Source: Nonlabens dokdonensis DSW-6
Lineage (GTDB): Bacteria > Bacteroidota > Bacteroidia > Flavobacteriales > Flavobacteriaceae
Assembly: GCF_000332115.1 (NCBI RefSeq)
Contig: NC_020156.1
Coordinates: forward strand, 248,001-312,000
Direction: 5' to 3'
Length of the DNA: 64,000 nt
Shown here: piece by piece, positions 44,367 to 52,310 of the stretch
Layout of the letters: each line of letters begins with the position of its first letter
How positions within the stretch are numbered: position 1 is the stretch's first letter
The notes under the pieces: model-generated
Seen by the model: only the letters and a program-made list of their open reading frames with translations
Databases searched by the model: none
What the model was told of the DNA's origin: nothing
Program-made: the position numbers and the translations under genes

Positions 44367-44906
44367 TTAGGCGAGTGATTTTTCAAAAATTTCTTTAAAC
44401 CATTCATTTACTTTACAATCCAATATAAGATGAATCCTAGGCTCATCGCTTTTATTGTGAACCTCGTGGACTTTATGAAAATTACAGTACCAGCACTCAC
44501 CTGCGTGCATGACAACAGGCTCCTTATCAATTATTAGTTGGACTTTTTTATGAGTTTGAATAGGTATGTGAAGTCGTACCATTCCATTTTCCATACTATA
44601 ACCATTATCACGATGCGGCTGGATACTGGCTCCTGGATCGAGCACGTGAATTCTAAAAGTCTCTACAGGACAAAGAAACGTCTCAAAAACAGACAACAAA
44701 TAAGGACATTTTTTAAGTGTTGCATTAGGTAAAAAAACAGGTAACCCATTAGTATCATTAATAGGCTCTATTAAATGAATAAGCCATAAAGTCTCTAATG
44801 TTACAGACGAGTTATAGATATCGCGGTAATCTTCCTTTGAGAATTGAGAAAGTTCTTTTTTAATCAACTCTACATCAAATTTAAAAGGAAGTTGTATTGC
44901 GTTCAT
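44367..44906 (-). CDS. Aspartyl/asparaginyl beta-hydroxylase-type dioxygenase
   Basis: 179 residues. The iron-binding H98-x-D100 motif (IQPHRDNGYSMENGMVRLHIPI) and a later His-rich NFHKVHEVHNKSDEPRIHLILD segment with the 2-oxoglutarate-binding Arg give the AspH/LpxO double-stranded beta-helix. Its substrate is unknown: some relatives hydroxylate proteins, others lipids or small molecules. It is not fused to a membrane span, so it is cytosolic. Confidence 0.85.
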   Translation of the reverse strand: MNAIQLPFKFDVELIKKELSQFSKEDYRDIYNSSVTLETLWLIHLIEPINDTNGLPVFLPNATLKKCPYLLSVFETFLCPVETFRIHVLDPGASIQPHRDNGYSMENGMVRLHIPIQTHKKVQLIIDKEPVVMHAGECWYCNFHKVHEVHNKSDEPRIHLILDCKVNEWFKEIFEKSLA

Positions 44907-45076
44907 GCGATAAGTTGTTTTGTGTAGTTCTAGCTTTTATTTTTTTTAAGTATCTGGGCTATTAAAAAATAGAACTTAAATTTAAGTATTACAATTTTAA
45001 CATTAACCCTAAGCGATGATTCTGTAGCACACAAAACTTTATGTGCTAGTTGTAATTTAAATTTCATTCGTGATTT

Positions 45077-45092
45077 CGCTTTTGCAAAAGCG
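45077..45092. repeat. Dispersed palindrome, variant centre
   Basis: CGCTTTTGCAAAAGCG, a perfect palindrome differing from the consensus at two symmetric positions, flanked by ATTT/AAAT. The paired changes keep the symmetry. Confidence 0.85.
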
Positions 45093-45126
45093 AAATTGAA
45101 GGGAAAGTGTCTTTTTAAATGATAGT

Positions 45127-45711
45127 TTACTTCCTTAACCATCCCAAGATACGGTCGTGATCAATTCTCCATTTTCCATTTTTCTCAATTAATTTATAGT
45201 TTTCTCTTGAATTTCCAAAAGGTCCAGGATTCTGTTGAATGATCTCAATTCTATTTTCATTTACTTCAGAAACAATAGAAACATGTCCGTATTTATTGAA
45301 TACAGAACTAGAATAGATGATGATATCATTTACTTGAGGTTTGCTAGTACTAGGATTAATATATTGCTTCAATCCTCGCTGGTTATTGAACGCTCCATCT
45401 TGTAAGTTTGAATTAAAGAAGTCTTTTGCATTTCCGTAGCTGTCAGGCATTTTATGGTGTAATTCTTTGAAGTAATATCGCTTTACAAATTCTACGCATT
45501 GGTATTTTAGACCAATGTTGTAACCATCTTTAGTTATCTCGCGTCCAGCCACATTTCCTACACCGCCATTATAATAGACTGCGATACCATTCAAACTGTC
45601 AATTTTTTGCCCTACTTTATAATTTGGATTCAGATTGACCTTTTTAGAAACAAAAATGCCAATCACAAGTAAAATGATTATTGTGGATAAGATGTAAAGT
45701 GATTTTTTCAA
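45127..45711 (-). CDS. Membrane-anchored CHAP-domain amidase
   Basis: 194 residues with a TTG start at 45711. One membrane anchor (about 5-22) is followed by a CHAP domain with C72 in YQCVEFVKRYY and H143 in YGHVSIVSEV, plus a polar residue in EIIQQN that would complete the triad. CHAP enzymes cut peptide bonds in peptidoglycan or glutathionylspermidine-like amides. A periplasmic cell-wall role is likely. Stand-alone gene. Confidence 0.83.
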   Translation of the reverse strand: MKKSLYILSTIIILLVIGIFVSKKVNLNPNYKVGQKIDSLNGIAVYYNGGVGNVAGREITKDGYNIGLKYQCVEFVKRYYFKELHHKMPDSYGNAKDFFNSNLQDGAFNNQRGLKQYINPSTSKPQVNDIIIYSSSVFNKYGHVSIVSEVNENRIEIIQQNPGPFGNSRENYKLIEKNGKWRIDHDRILGWLRK

Positions 45712-45986
45712 TTGAATCGTAAAATTACTTTTGAACGTCTGGATAAACTTTCCTTAATCATTTGATTTCATATTTATTTTTCGAGACTAAAAAATTAGTA
45801 ATGTCAAAAAATTTTAATAATTATTCTTCTAATCGTTTAGTGTTTTGGTAACAAGTTTATGCAATGAATAATTGAAATCTGTCATCTCAAATAGTAAAAT
45901 CTTAAGTTAAATGAGTAAAAGTTCTTTATAAGCTATTTTGAATCTGATGAGATTAGATTATTATCTATCTGTAAGTCAATATCGGT

Positions 45987-46110
45987 CTAGTGTATGATTT
46001 CGTTGCGTGTTTAAGCACTAAAGTTAGCAAATAAAACACAGATAAAAAGTCCGCGAGGACTTTCGTAAACAGGCTCTAAATAGCAATGAATTATACACCT
46101 TGTTGGCAAC
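45987..46110. repeat. Structured boundary of a cassette-like unit (attC-like)
   Basis: Holds a long imperfect hairpin whose outer arms include GTGTATGATTTCGTTGC (45990s) and GCAATGAATTATACAC (46080s). Nested inside is a perfect AAAGTCC-TCGC-GGACTTT hairpin near 46050. It ends with TTGTTGGCAAC at 46100-46110, which is repeated in the same orientation at 47600-47610. The shape resembles integron attC sites, but the core bases do not match the GTTRRRY rule, so the identity is open. It fills the 400-base gap after the CHAP gene. Confidence 0.6.
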
Positions 46111-46116
46111 AGTACT

Positions 46117-47586
46117 TTACGGATTCATATTTATAAATAAGTGATAAACTTCGATGTTTTTCAAGCTTCTATAATGATTCATTTTCGCAACTTTAAGGTT
46201 AGAATATTCTTCAATTCCGATTTCTGTTTCTAAACTTAAATGTTGATACTGTCCAAAATCAATTTGCGTAATGTAATTCAAATATTTATTCCAAGTATCT
46301 TCAAAGCTTTTAGTCTCGCAATATGAAATAACAAATAGAGGACTTATTCCAATCGGTTCATTTCTGAAAATTTTCACTAAATGTTCTTTGATTATTGTGT
46401 CAGACGATTCATCTTTAGGAATTGATTTTATTCGTAAACATTCTATTGCAGATAAATGATTGCCATCTTCGTTTTCAATTATTAAATCTCGAAATGCTAT
46501 TCCAGAGGTATTACTCTCAACTTTTGGGTCAGTTGTTCCACCCATTGATTGGTCTTTAATACTCCATTTTCTATTATTAATTCGGTGCTTTAAAAAATCT
46601 CTTAATATAATATTGTATTTATTTTCACTTTGGGCTTTTTTGTATTCAAACACATTATCTAAAAAGGTCAAACAAACACTTGTAATTGAGTTTAATAAAA
46701 AATCTTTCTCTTCATTATTTAATTTTTCTCTCTTCTCGTTTATCCATTCATAAATTAGCTTTTCGTAAAGCTTATGGTCAGTTCTTGTGAAATTTTCTAA
46801 TTGAGGCAGTATTCTAAACTCAATGTGATTAACGAATAAGTACTTGTCTTTTTTAAAAGAATTATAATGAAACTCTAAATAGGATTTTATTTCGCCTCTC
46901 GGTTTTATTTTATACATCGACCAAGTGAAATCACTATGATATCTATCCAAAAGGCGTTCTATATTGCCAAATTCTTCTGAAATATGTTCAGAGTCTTTGT
47001 ATTTATCTAATTCGCTATACCAATCCTCGTGTAAATTTTTAACTTGAAACTTTCTTAATTTATATTTAGGATGGCTTTGAACATTATAGAAACCAGGAAT
47101 ATTGTTGGACTCAATAAACTCTTTATCGATTTGCTCTAACTCGTCTAAAATCGAGTAGTGAGGTGAATTTTTATCTATTGGCTCAATAGCTATCATTATT
47201 GAAATAAACTTTTCGGCTTCTTCATAAATCCCTGTAAGCAATCCAATTCTTTCAAAATCTATGTCACTATCATCTCCTCCAAATGATGCTTCGTGTCTTA
47301 TCATTATATGATGAGCTTCGTTTACAGCATCATCTTTTACTTTATAAAACCAATGTATTAATTCATCTTTAGAAAATGTGACTTTTTTAACTTCGTCTAA
47401 CATTTTCTGCAACTGAATTTTACCTTTTTTCTGATTTTCATAAATACGATTGAAATAAATATCTCTATCTATAATATTTATGTGTCTTAATGGTAGAATG
47501 TTCGTGAAAGAATATTCAGATTTTTCTTCGAGCAATGAAATGTCCGTAGTTTCTCTTAAATATATTTTCTTTTCTCTTGGTTTCAC
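46117..47586 (-). CDS. 489-residue protein of unknown function in a cassette-like unit
   Basis: The start is GTG at 47586. It is a large, soluble, charged and AT-rich protein with no signal peptide. Notable segments are LIHWFYKVKDDAVNEAHHIMIRHEASFGGDDSDIDFERIG, an all-helical middle, and SNTSGIAFRDLIIENEDGNHLSAIECLRIKSI followed by ISYCETKSFEDTWNKYL near the end. The latter looks like a restriction-endonuclease-like strand pair (D...E), though a clean ExK is missing. TTGTTGGCAAC direct repeats flank the gene on both sides. It may be an accessory or defence gene; no family is recognised. Confidence 0.78.
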   Translation of the reverse strand: MKPREKKIYLRETTDISLLEEKSEYSFTNILPLRHINIIDRDIYFNRIYENQKKGKIQLQKMLDEVKKVTFSKDELIHWFYKVKDDAVNEAHHIMIRHEASFGGDDSDIDFERIGLLTGIYEEAEKFISIMIAIEPIDKNSPHYSILDELEQIDKEFIESNNIPGFYNVQSHPKYKLRKFQVKNLHEDWYSELDKYKDSEHISEEFGNIERLLDRYHSDFTWSMYKIKPRGEIKSYLEFHYNSFKKDKYLFVNHIEFRILPQLENFTRTDHKLYEKLIYEWINEKREKLNNEEKDFLLNSITSVCLTFLDNVFEYKKAQSENKYNIILRDFLKHRINNRKWSIKDQSMGGTTDPKVESNTSGIAFRDLIIENEDGNHLSAIECLRIKSIPKDESSDTIIKEHLVKIFRNEPIGISPLFVISYCETKSFEDTWNKYLNYITQIDFGQYQHLSLETEIGIEEYSNLKVAKMNHYRSLKNIEVYHLFINMNP

Positions 47587-47599
47587 GGTTTCATTCGTA

Positions 47600-47610
47600 T
47601 TGTTGCCAAC
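47600..47610. repeat. TTGTTGGCAAC direct repeat (second copy)
   Basis: Identical to 46100-46110. The two copies are 1500 bases apart and bracket the 489-residue gene. Confidence 0.85.
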
Positions 47611-47612
47611 TA

Positions 47613-48008
47613 TTATTCATCTAATTCATTAATTGATTTCGCAATTATGCTTTGATCTCCAGTTTCGTGATTCCAGAAATATACCTTGTCAGTCAGAATA
47701 CCGTTTCCGCTATGAGTCAGTATTATTAAATTTCCAAATCCGTCCGAACCAATTGCGATTCCATTTTCAGGAAATCCATTCCATTTACGAGCGTTTTTTG
47801 TTTCAAGTCCAATATGATTACAAGTCCGACTTATCCTCTTCTTGTCAGATTTGTCAAAAAAAGGATAAAGTTCAAATTCAAACTCGTCTGAAATCAATAA
47901 TTCTCCACCATTTGATTTTATCATTCGGCTTTTAAATTCAGATGGGAACTTTACTTTCAATTCCGATTCAGTTTCTTCTATATATTTTTCGTCAATTGGA
48001 AATGGCAT
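47613..48008 (-). CDS. SMI1/KNR4 (SUKH) family protein
   Basis: 131 residues. The start IDEKYIEETESELKVKFPSEFKSRMIKSNGGELL is a textbook SUKH opening (helix, then P-x-x-x-K, then NGG), followed by GIAIGSDGFGNLIILTHSGNG and WNHETGD. SUKH proteins are commonly immunity factors against nuclease toxins. Here it precedes the 489-residue gene on the same strand, inside the same boundary repeats. Confidence 0.87.
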   Translation of the reverse strand: MPFPIDEKYIEETESELKVKFPSEFKSRMIKSNGGELLISDEFEFELYPFFDKSDKKRISRTCNHIGLETKNARKWNGFPENGIAIGSDGFGNLIILTHSGNGILTDKVYFWNHETGDQSIIAKSINELDE

Positions 48009-48022
48009 TTTGAGACTTTGTT

Positions 48023-48036
48023 AAATTATACACTAG
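48023..48036. repeat. Right end of the cassette-like unit (inverted repeat)
   Basis: Its complement, CTAGTGTATAATTT, matches 13 of 14 bases of CTAGTGTATGATTT at 45987-46000. The two form an inverted pair around the roughly 2-kb unit. Confidence 0.65.
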
Positions 48037-48160
48037 TAGAATATAACTATCTACCTGCTACATCCTAAAACTAAACAAAAAATACGTATCAAATTTAAAT
48101 TCTCTTCATTTCTTGAATTTTATAAGTATCATAGGCTTTTCAAAAATTACAATCACTTAC

Positions 48161-48225
48161 AAACGTAAATAAACGTAAGCAAACGTTTAAAATACTATTG
48201 CGATTTGTATGCTGTCTCATATTTG
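48161..48225 (+). promoter_or_regulatory. Three AAACGT boxes in 10-bp phase plus ssb promoter
   Basis: AAACGT occurs at 48161, 48171 and 48181, exactly one helical turn apart. A TTG (48198-48200) and a CATATTTG (48218-48225, one mismatch to TAnnTTTG) follow with a 17-base spacer. The boxes sit just upstream of -33, a natural activator position. Confidence 0.65.
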
Positions 48226-48288
48226 CACCGTCATCAAAAACAAACGATGGCACTTAACTAATTTATAACCCATACAAACAAATTTATT

Positions 48289-48627
48289 ATGAGTAATCTA
48301 AGCAACAAAGTACAGTTAATCGGTAACCTAGGACAAGATCCAGAAACTATCAATTTAAATGACGGTAAAACACTAGTGAAGTTCTCACTAGCTACAACAG
48401 ATCGTTATACTAACAAGCAAGGTGAGCAGGTAACCGATACACAATGGCATCGTGTCGTAGCATTTAATGGTACTGCAGGTATTATATCTCAGTACGTTAA
48501 AAAAGGGAACAAGATAGGCGTTGAAGGAAAACTTGTCACTAGACAATGGGAAGACAAAGCTGGCGAAAAAAGATATACTACAGAAGTAGTTTGCGATCAA
48601 GTGCTTCTTTTAGGTGGTAAAGCTTAA
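48289..48627 (+). CDS. ssb: Short single-stranded DNA-binding protein (no acidic tail)
   Basis: 112 residues containing a complete OB-fold SSB domain (MSNLSNKVQLIGNLGQDPE, FSLATTDRY, TDTQWHRVVAFNGTAG, GNKIGVEGKLVTRQWEDKAG, EVVCDQVLLLGGK). It ends right after the domain and lacks the Pro/Gly linker and acidic DDIPF-type tip that recruits other proteins. It is probably a second, specialised SSB (competence or recombination) rather than the essential one. It has its own promoter and terminator. Confidence 0.92.
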   Translation: MSNLSNKVQLIGNLGQDPETINLNDGKTLVKFSLATTDRYTNKQGEQVTDTQWHRVVAFNGTAGIISQYVKKGNKIGVEGKLVTRQWEDKAGEKRYTTEVVCDQVLLLGGKA

Positions 48628-48699
48628 TAGATAAGATTAAGCATTCTTAACTTATGATCTCTTGAAACTGATTCAACGTTTCAAATAATCATTAAAAGG

Positions 48700-48747
48700 C
48701 AAAAAGGTTATTGATTCTATTATTCCAGAATCAATAACCTTTTTTTA
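48700..48747 (+). terminator. Terminator of ssb
   Basis: An 18-bp perfect stem (AGGTTATTGATTCT and complement) with an 8-base loop and a long T-run. Confidence 0.93.
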
Positions 48748-48798
48748 TCCAACTCTTTTCAAAATTGAATCAGATCTAATAATACAATATTCCTTAGA

Positions 48799-49311
48799 CT
48801 AAGCAATATTGATGTGTGCGTCTTTACTTTTACTACTCACAGTGATTACTCTACCGTGCTGATTTTTGAACACAAAGTCTTTATCGTTATCACCTTTAAG
48901 TATTTCTGCTGGTGTGGTAATATTTCTAGATTTTAATTGGATGTTTCCTAAAGAGGCCACGTGATTTGAGTTAGCGTTAAAACTAGTCAAAAAACTGCTG
49001 TAACTAGCTACTTGCTTTTCATTTAAAATAAAGTGACTGTCGTCGTCCATAAGAACTAATAAGCTTTTCTCACTACCAGAAAATATCGTTTTCTTTACCA
49101 CAGGAATAGCTCTACACTTCTCATTTAGCATAAAAGATTCTTCAAATAAAATGTCATACCTATTATTTTCTAGTTTCTTTAAAATAGATGGACTTAAACT
49201 GGAAGTGTCTAAATCAAGTATTTTATTTCCAAAAGAAAGATTTGCTGCTAATGGCGCACAAACGGCCGTAAGCCCAATATTTCTAAGAAAAGTTCTTCTT
49301 TGATAATTCAT
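48799..49311 (-). CDS. Exported protein with Tat-like signal, unknown
   Basis: 170 residues. The N-terminus NYQRRTFLRNIGLTAVCAPLAANLSFG has the twin-arginine pattern RRTFL plus a hydrophobic stretch. The remainder is beta-rich and Ser-rich (SEKSLLVLMDDDSHFILNEKQVASYSSFL) without a recognised domain. Stand-alone gene. Confidence 0.68.
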   Translation of the reverse strand: MNYQRRTFLRNIGLTAVCAPLAANLSFGNKILDLDTSSLSPSILKKLENNRYDILFEESFMLNEKCRAIPVVKKTIFSGSEKSLLVLMDDDSHFILNEKQVASYSSFLTSFNANSNHVASLGNIQLKSRNITTPAEILKGDNDKDFVFKNQHGRVITVSSKSKDAHINIA

Positions 49312-49484
49312 CGGTTAGGTGGTTTAGTTAGTTTTTAATCATTTTCTAAAGTTACTAAATTTAAATCAAACCCTAACCATCTATTTAATAGGGTCAAAAA
49401 ACTGTTGTTGAATCCGTTACATCGATATAAATACTTACAAGAAACCTACTTTGGTTCTCACGTAAAAGAAATAATTTTTTATAC

Positions 49485-50372
49485 TTAACTAGAAATAAGT
49501 AATTCCTCAAACTCCATTACACACTTCTCAGAGGCTGCTTCATTTTCTATGTCTAATGTAAGAGAAATACATTCGTAATATTTTTTACTTACTTCATTAT
49601 GGGTAATAGCGCTCATCCATTCCAGTTCTTCCTTATAAAGACTGACTGAAATTTTGGAAGCAAAAATCATTTTATATTGTGCAAATCCAGACGAGTTCAA
49701 GTATTTGTAATCTATAGTTTTCATTTTCTCATAAGCTTCTTTATGCTTACCTATAGAGGAATTATAAATAGCTACATCTCTTTTATTTGCAGCTTTTTCA
49801 AGAGCAATCATCTCAGACCTGTTACTTCCATAGTTATTTCCATCTATGTATTCACCTATCATATCACTATAGGTAAAACCGGAGCTAACATTATAAAAAT
49901 TGACGACCTGATAATCTCCATTGCGATCTTTATCTACATAGAAGATCAAGTAATTCACAACTCTCTCATCTTGATCCGTTACATAATAATTCAATCTGTA
50001 AACATTGTCTTTTTTATGAATGTCAAAAAGCAATACTTCTAGGTCTAATAATTCTACGCTTTCTACGTAGGAATCTATGCTTTGTTTATATAGCATATTA
50101 AACGCGCTATAAAAACCTTGACGCTCTGCCGCAGTATTTTTTGTTTTAAAGTCAGATCCCAGTCGCCATGAAAACAACACTGGACTAAAGTTACTCTTAA
50201 TACTATCAGATCGATAAGTGTTGAAACCGTTTTCTATAACTTTAGCTAGATCTTCAACAGCAAATAATTCCGTATCAACTTCAGGCTTTTTATCATTGTC
50301 ATTACAACTGGTTAAAGAAACAGATATCATTAAAACAACGATCAGAAAAATAGAATTGCGAGTAAAGGACAT
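49485..50372 (-). CDS. Lipoprotein, unknown
   Basis: 295 residues. The lipobox is VSLTSC (Cys 23). The middle part is helical and beta-mixed, with VLLFDIHKKDNVYRLNYYVTDQDERVVNYLIFYVDKD; the end is helical (KEAYEKMKTIDYKYLNSSGFAQYKMIFASKI). No domain is recognised. Confidence 0.75.
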   Translation of the reverse strand: MSFTRNSIFLIVVLMISVSLTSCNDNDKKPEVDTELFAVEDLAKVIENGFNTYRSDSIKSNFSPVLFSWRLGSDFKTKNTAAERQGFYSAFNMLYKQSIDSYVESVELLDLEVLLFDIHKKDNVYRLNYYVTDQDERVVNYLIFYVDKDRNGDYQVVNFYNVSSGFTYSDMIGEYIDGNNYGSNRSEMIALEKAANKRDVAIYNSSIGKHKEAYEKMKTIDYKYLNSSGFAQYKMIFASKISVSLYKEELEWMSAITHNEVSKKYYECISLTLDIENEAASEKCVMEFEELLISS

Positions 50373-50497
50373 AAAAAATAAAAAACATTAGAGCTATTAA
50401 AGCTCTTATTAAAATATGTCCGAAAATACTTCTAATTACTTAAGAATAAAAATACCTATTAAACTATCAACAAATAACTCATGCTATTTTAAACTAA

Positions 50498-50550
50498 AAA
50501 AGCTTGCTCATAATTTAAAAAACTAATTTTCAAATTATGGGCAAGCTTAA
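50498..50550 (-). terminator. Terminator after the MoxR-like gene
   Basis: A 17-bp stem (AAGCTTGC, one mismatch, CATAATTT) with a T-run on the minus strand, 47 bases after the stop. Confidence 0.85.
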
Positions 50551-50596
50551 GTAAAATTCAGCTCATAGATTGATCTAGGAAATTGACAGAGACACT

Positions 50597-52060
50597 TTAA
50601 ATACCTTTAATAAAGTCGCTGTATAAATCATTGAACTGGTAACCTTCAGTAAAGCGTTTTTTACTCAGTTTATCAAATTCAACAAGAGACCAAAGAATAA
50701 ATTCTTTCATAAAATTACGATCTTCCTTAGTTGTCTCTGGCTGGTATTTTTGCACAAGGTCTTCTAATGGTTCAATTTGATCAATCAGCACTTGATAATC
50801 ATTGTCATTCAATTCGTCCAATAATTCTAGACCTTCATTATTGAAAAACCATTCTATGAGTTTGTCATAAGGAGTTTCCTCATCACCTTTTACCAGTTTT
50901 TTAATCTCTGGGAAATATTGTGGAAATAAAGTTTTAGTCGCCTCACCTATCAATTCATTTGCTACAAATGCTGCTCCTTCTTGTTCGCCTTCATAAACCA
51001 ACTCTACTTTACCTGTAATTGCTGGAATAATTCCTGTAAAGTCAGAAAATCTAATACTTGTTTTCTCATCGCCATTCATCAATGAACGTCGCTCTGCAGT
51101 ACTCAATAAATTTTCAAAAGCGGTAATACTCATACGCGCACTTACACCACTTTTTTCGTCCACATACTCACTGTCTCTCGCACAAAAACTGATTTGCTCT
51201 AGAACATCTTTTGCAAGCTCAGGCACATAAACCGCTTCTGCAGTTCTGGAATCGTTTTTGGCTTCTTGTTGAGTAATTGTTTTCGCAATAGCGATATTCT
51301 CAGGATAATGAGTTAAAATTTGTGATCCTATTCTGTCCTTCAACGGCGTCACGATGCTACCACGGTTTGTATAATCTTCAGGATTTGCAGTAAAAATAAA
51401 CTGCATATCTAGCGATAAGCGCAGTTTAAAACCACGTATTTGAATATCACCTTCTTGTAAAATATTAAACAAAGCCACCTGAATACGAGCCTGTAAATCT
51501 GGTAATTCATTGATTACAAAAATACAGCGGTTAGCGCGCGGTATCATTCCATAATGGATCACGCGATCGTCAGCATAACTAAGTTTTAAATTAGCTGCTT
51601 TTATAGGATCTATATCTCCTATTAAATCGGCTACAGTAACATCTGGCGTTGCCAGTTTTTCATAAAAACGATCATCTCGATGTAACCATGAAATAGGTGT
51701 TTTATCACCGTGTTCTTTGATCAATTCTATAGCGCTCCTAGATATAGGCGCTAGTGGATCATCGTGAATTTCACTATCAGTCACATAAGGAATATACTCA
51801 TCCAGCAAGCCTGTCATCAATCTTGCAAGACGTGTTTTTGCTTGACCTCGCAATCCTAACAAATTAATATTATGTCGCGATAATATGGCACGCTCCAGCT
51901 CTGGAATTACCGTATTTTCATAACCATGAATCCCAGTGAATGAATCGACATCATTTTTTATATTGTGAATTAAATTATCTCTTAATTCTTCCTTTATTGA
52001 TTTTGATTTCCAGCCAGCTTTTTTAAGGTCACCTAGCGTTTGTATTTTATTGTATTCCAT
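50597..52060 (-). CDS. MoxR/magnesium-chelatase-like AAA+ ATPase
   Basis: 487 residues. AAA+ core: Walker A GLRGQAKT at 69-76, VADLIGDIDPIKAAN, Walker B region CIFVINELPDLQARIQVALFNILQEGDIQIRGF, and sensor 1 FIFTANPEDYTNRG. A long C-terminal helical region follows. It resembles the ChlI/BchI-like MoxR proteins of Bacteroidota. MoxR proteins usually act with a vWA partner as chaperones for metal insertion or complex assembly. No vWA gene is adjacent here; the vWA lipoprotein at 25.4 kb is distant. Confidence 0.87.
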   Translation of the reverse strand: MEYNKIQTLGDLKKAGWKSKSIKEELRDNLIHNIKNDVDSFTGIHGYENTVIPELERAILSRHNINLLGLRGQAKTRLARLMTGLLDEYIPYVTDSEIHDDPLAPISRSAIELIKEHGDKTPISWLHRDDRFYEKLATPDVTVADLIGDIDPIKAANLKLSYADDRVIHYGMIPRANRCIFVINELPDLQARIQVALFNILQEGDIQIRGFKLRLSLDMQFIFTANPEDYTNRGSIVTPLKDRIGSQILTHYPENIAIAKTITQQEAKNDSRTAEAVYVPELAKDVLEQISFCARDSEYVDEKSGVSARMSITAFENLLSTAERRSLMNGDEKTSIRFSDFTGIIPAITGKVELVYEGEQEGAAFVANELIGEATKTLFPQYFPEIKKLVKGDEETPYDKLIEWFFNNEGLELLDELNDNDYQVLIDQIEPLEDLVQKYQPETTKEDRNFMKEFILWSLVEFDKLSKKRFTEGYQFNDLYSDFIKGI

Positions 52061-52195
52061 AGTTATTATTCGTAATCGTGTACAAATTACAACGCATGTC
52101 CTACTCTAGCAATCATTAAAGAGTTATTTAACGTTAGTGTTGAATTCTCATTTCATTCTACTGGATTTAATGAAACAAAACGGTTGTTATGGTCT

Positions 52196-52211
52196 CGCTT
52201 TCGCGAAAGCG
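52196..52211. repeat. Dispersed palindrome
   Basis: A perfect copy in the recG-MoxR intergenic gap. Confidence 0.95.
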
Positions 52212-52252
52212 GAATAATTAAAATCTAGAAATTACGTTTAATCTAACTTACT

Positions 52253-52275
52253 GTCAGACTGAGCCTGTCGAAGGC
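52253..52275. repeat. Interspersed TGAGC/TCGA repeat arm
   Basis: A GTCAGACTGAGC..GTCGAAGGC core, the same family as 4607-4630 and 21141-21164. Confidence 0.65.
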
Positions 52276-52310
52276 GGTTTTAACGCAAGAGGTTTTTATT
52301 CAAATTCAAC

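Noticed and set aside
44930..45142. A 70-residue minus-strand frame containing FAFAKAK
   Set aside because: An artefact of the palindrome read through intergenic DNA between the CHAP and hydroxylase genes.
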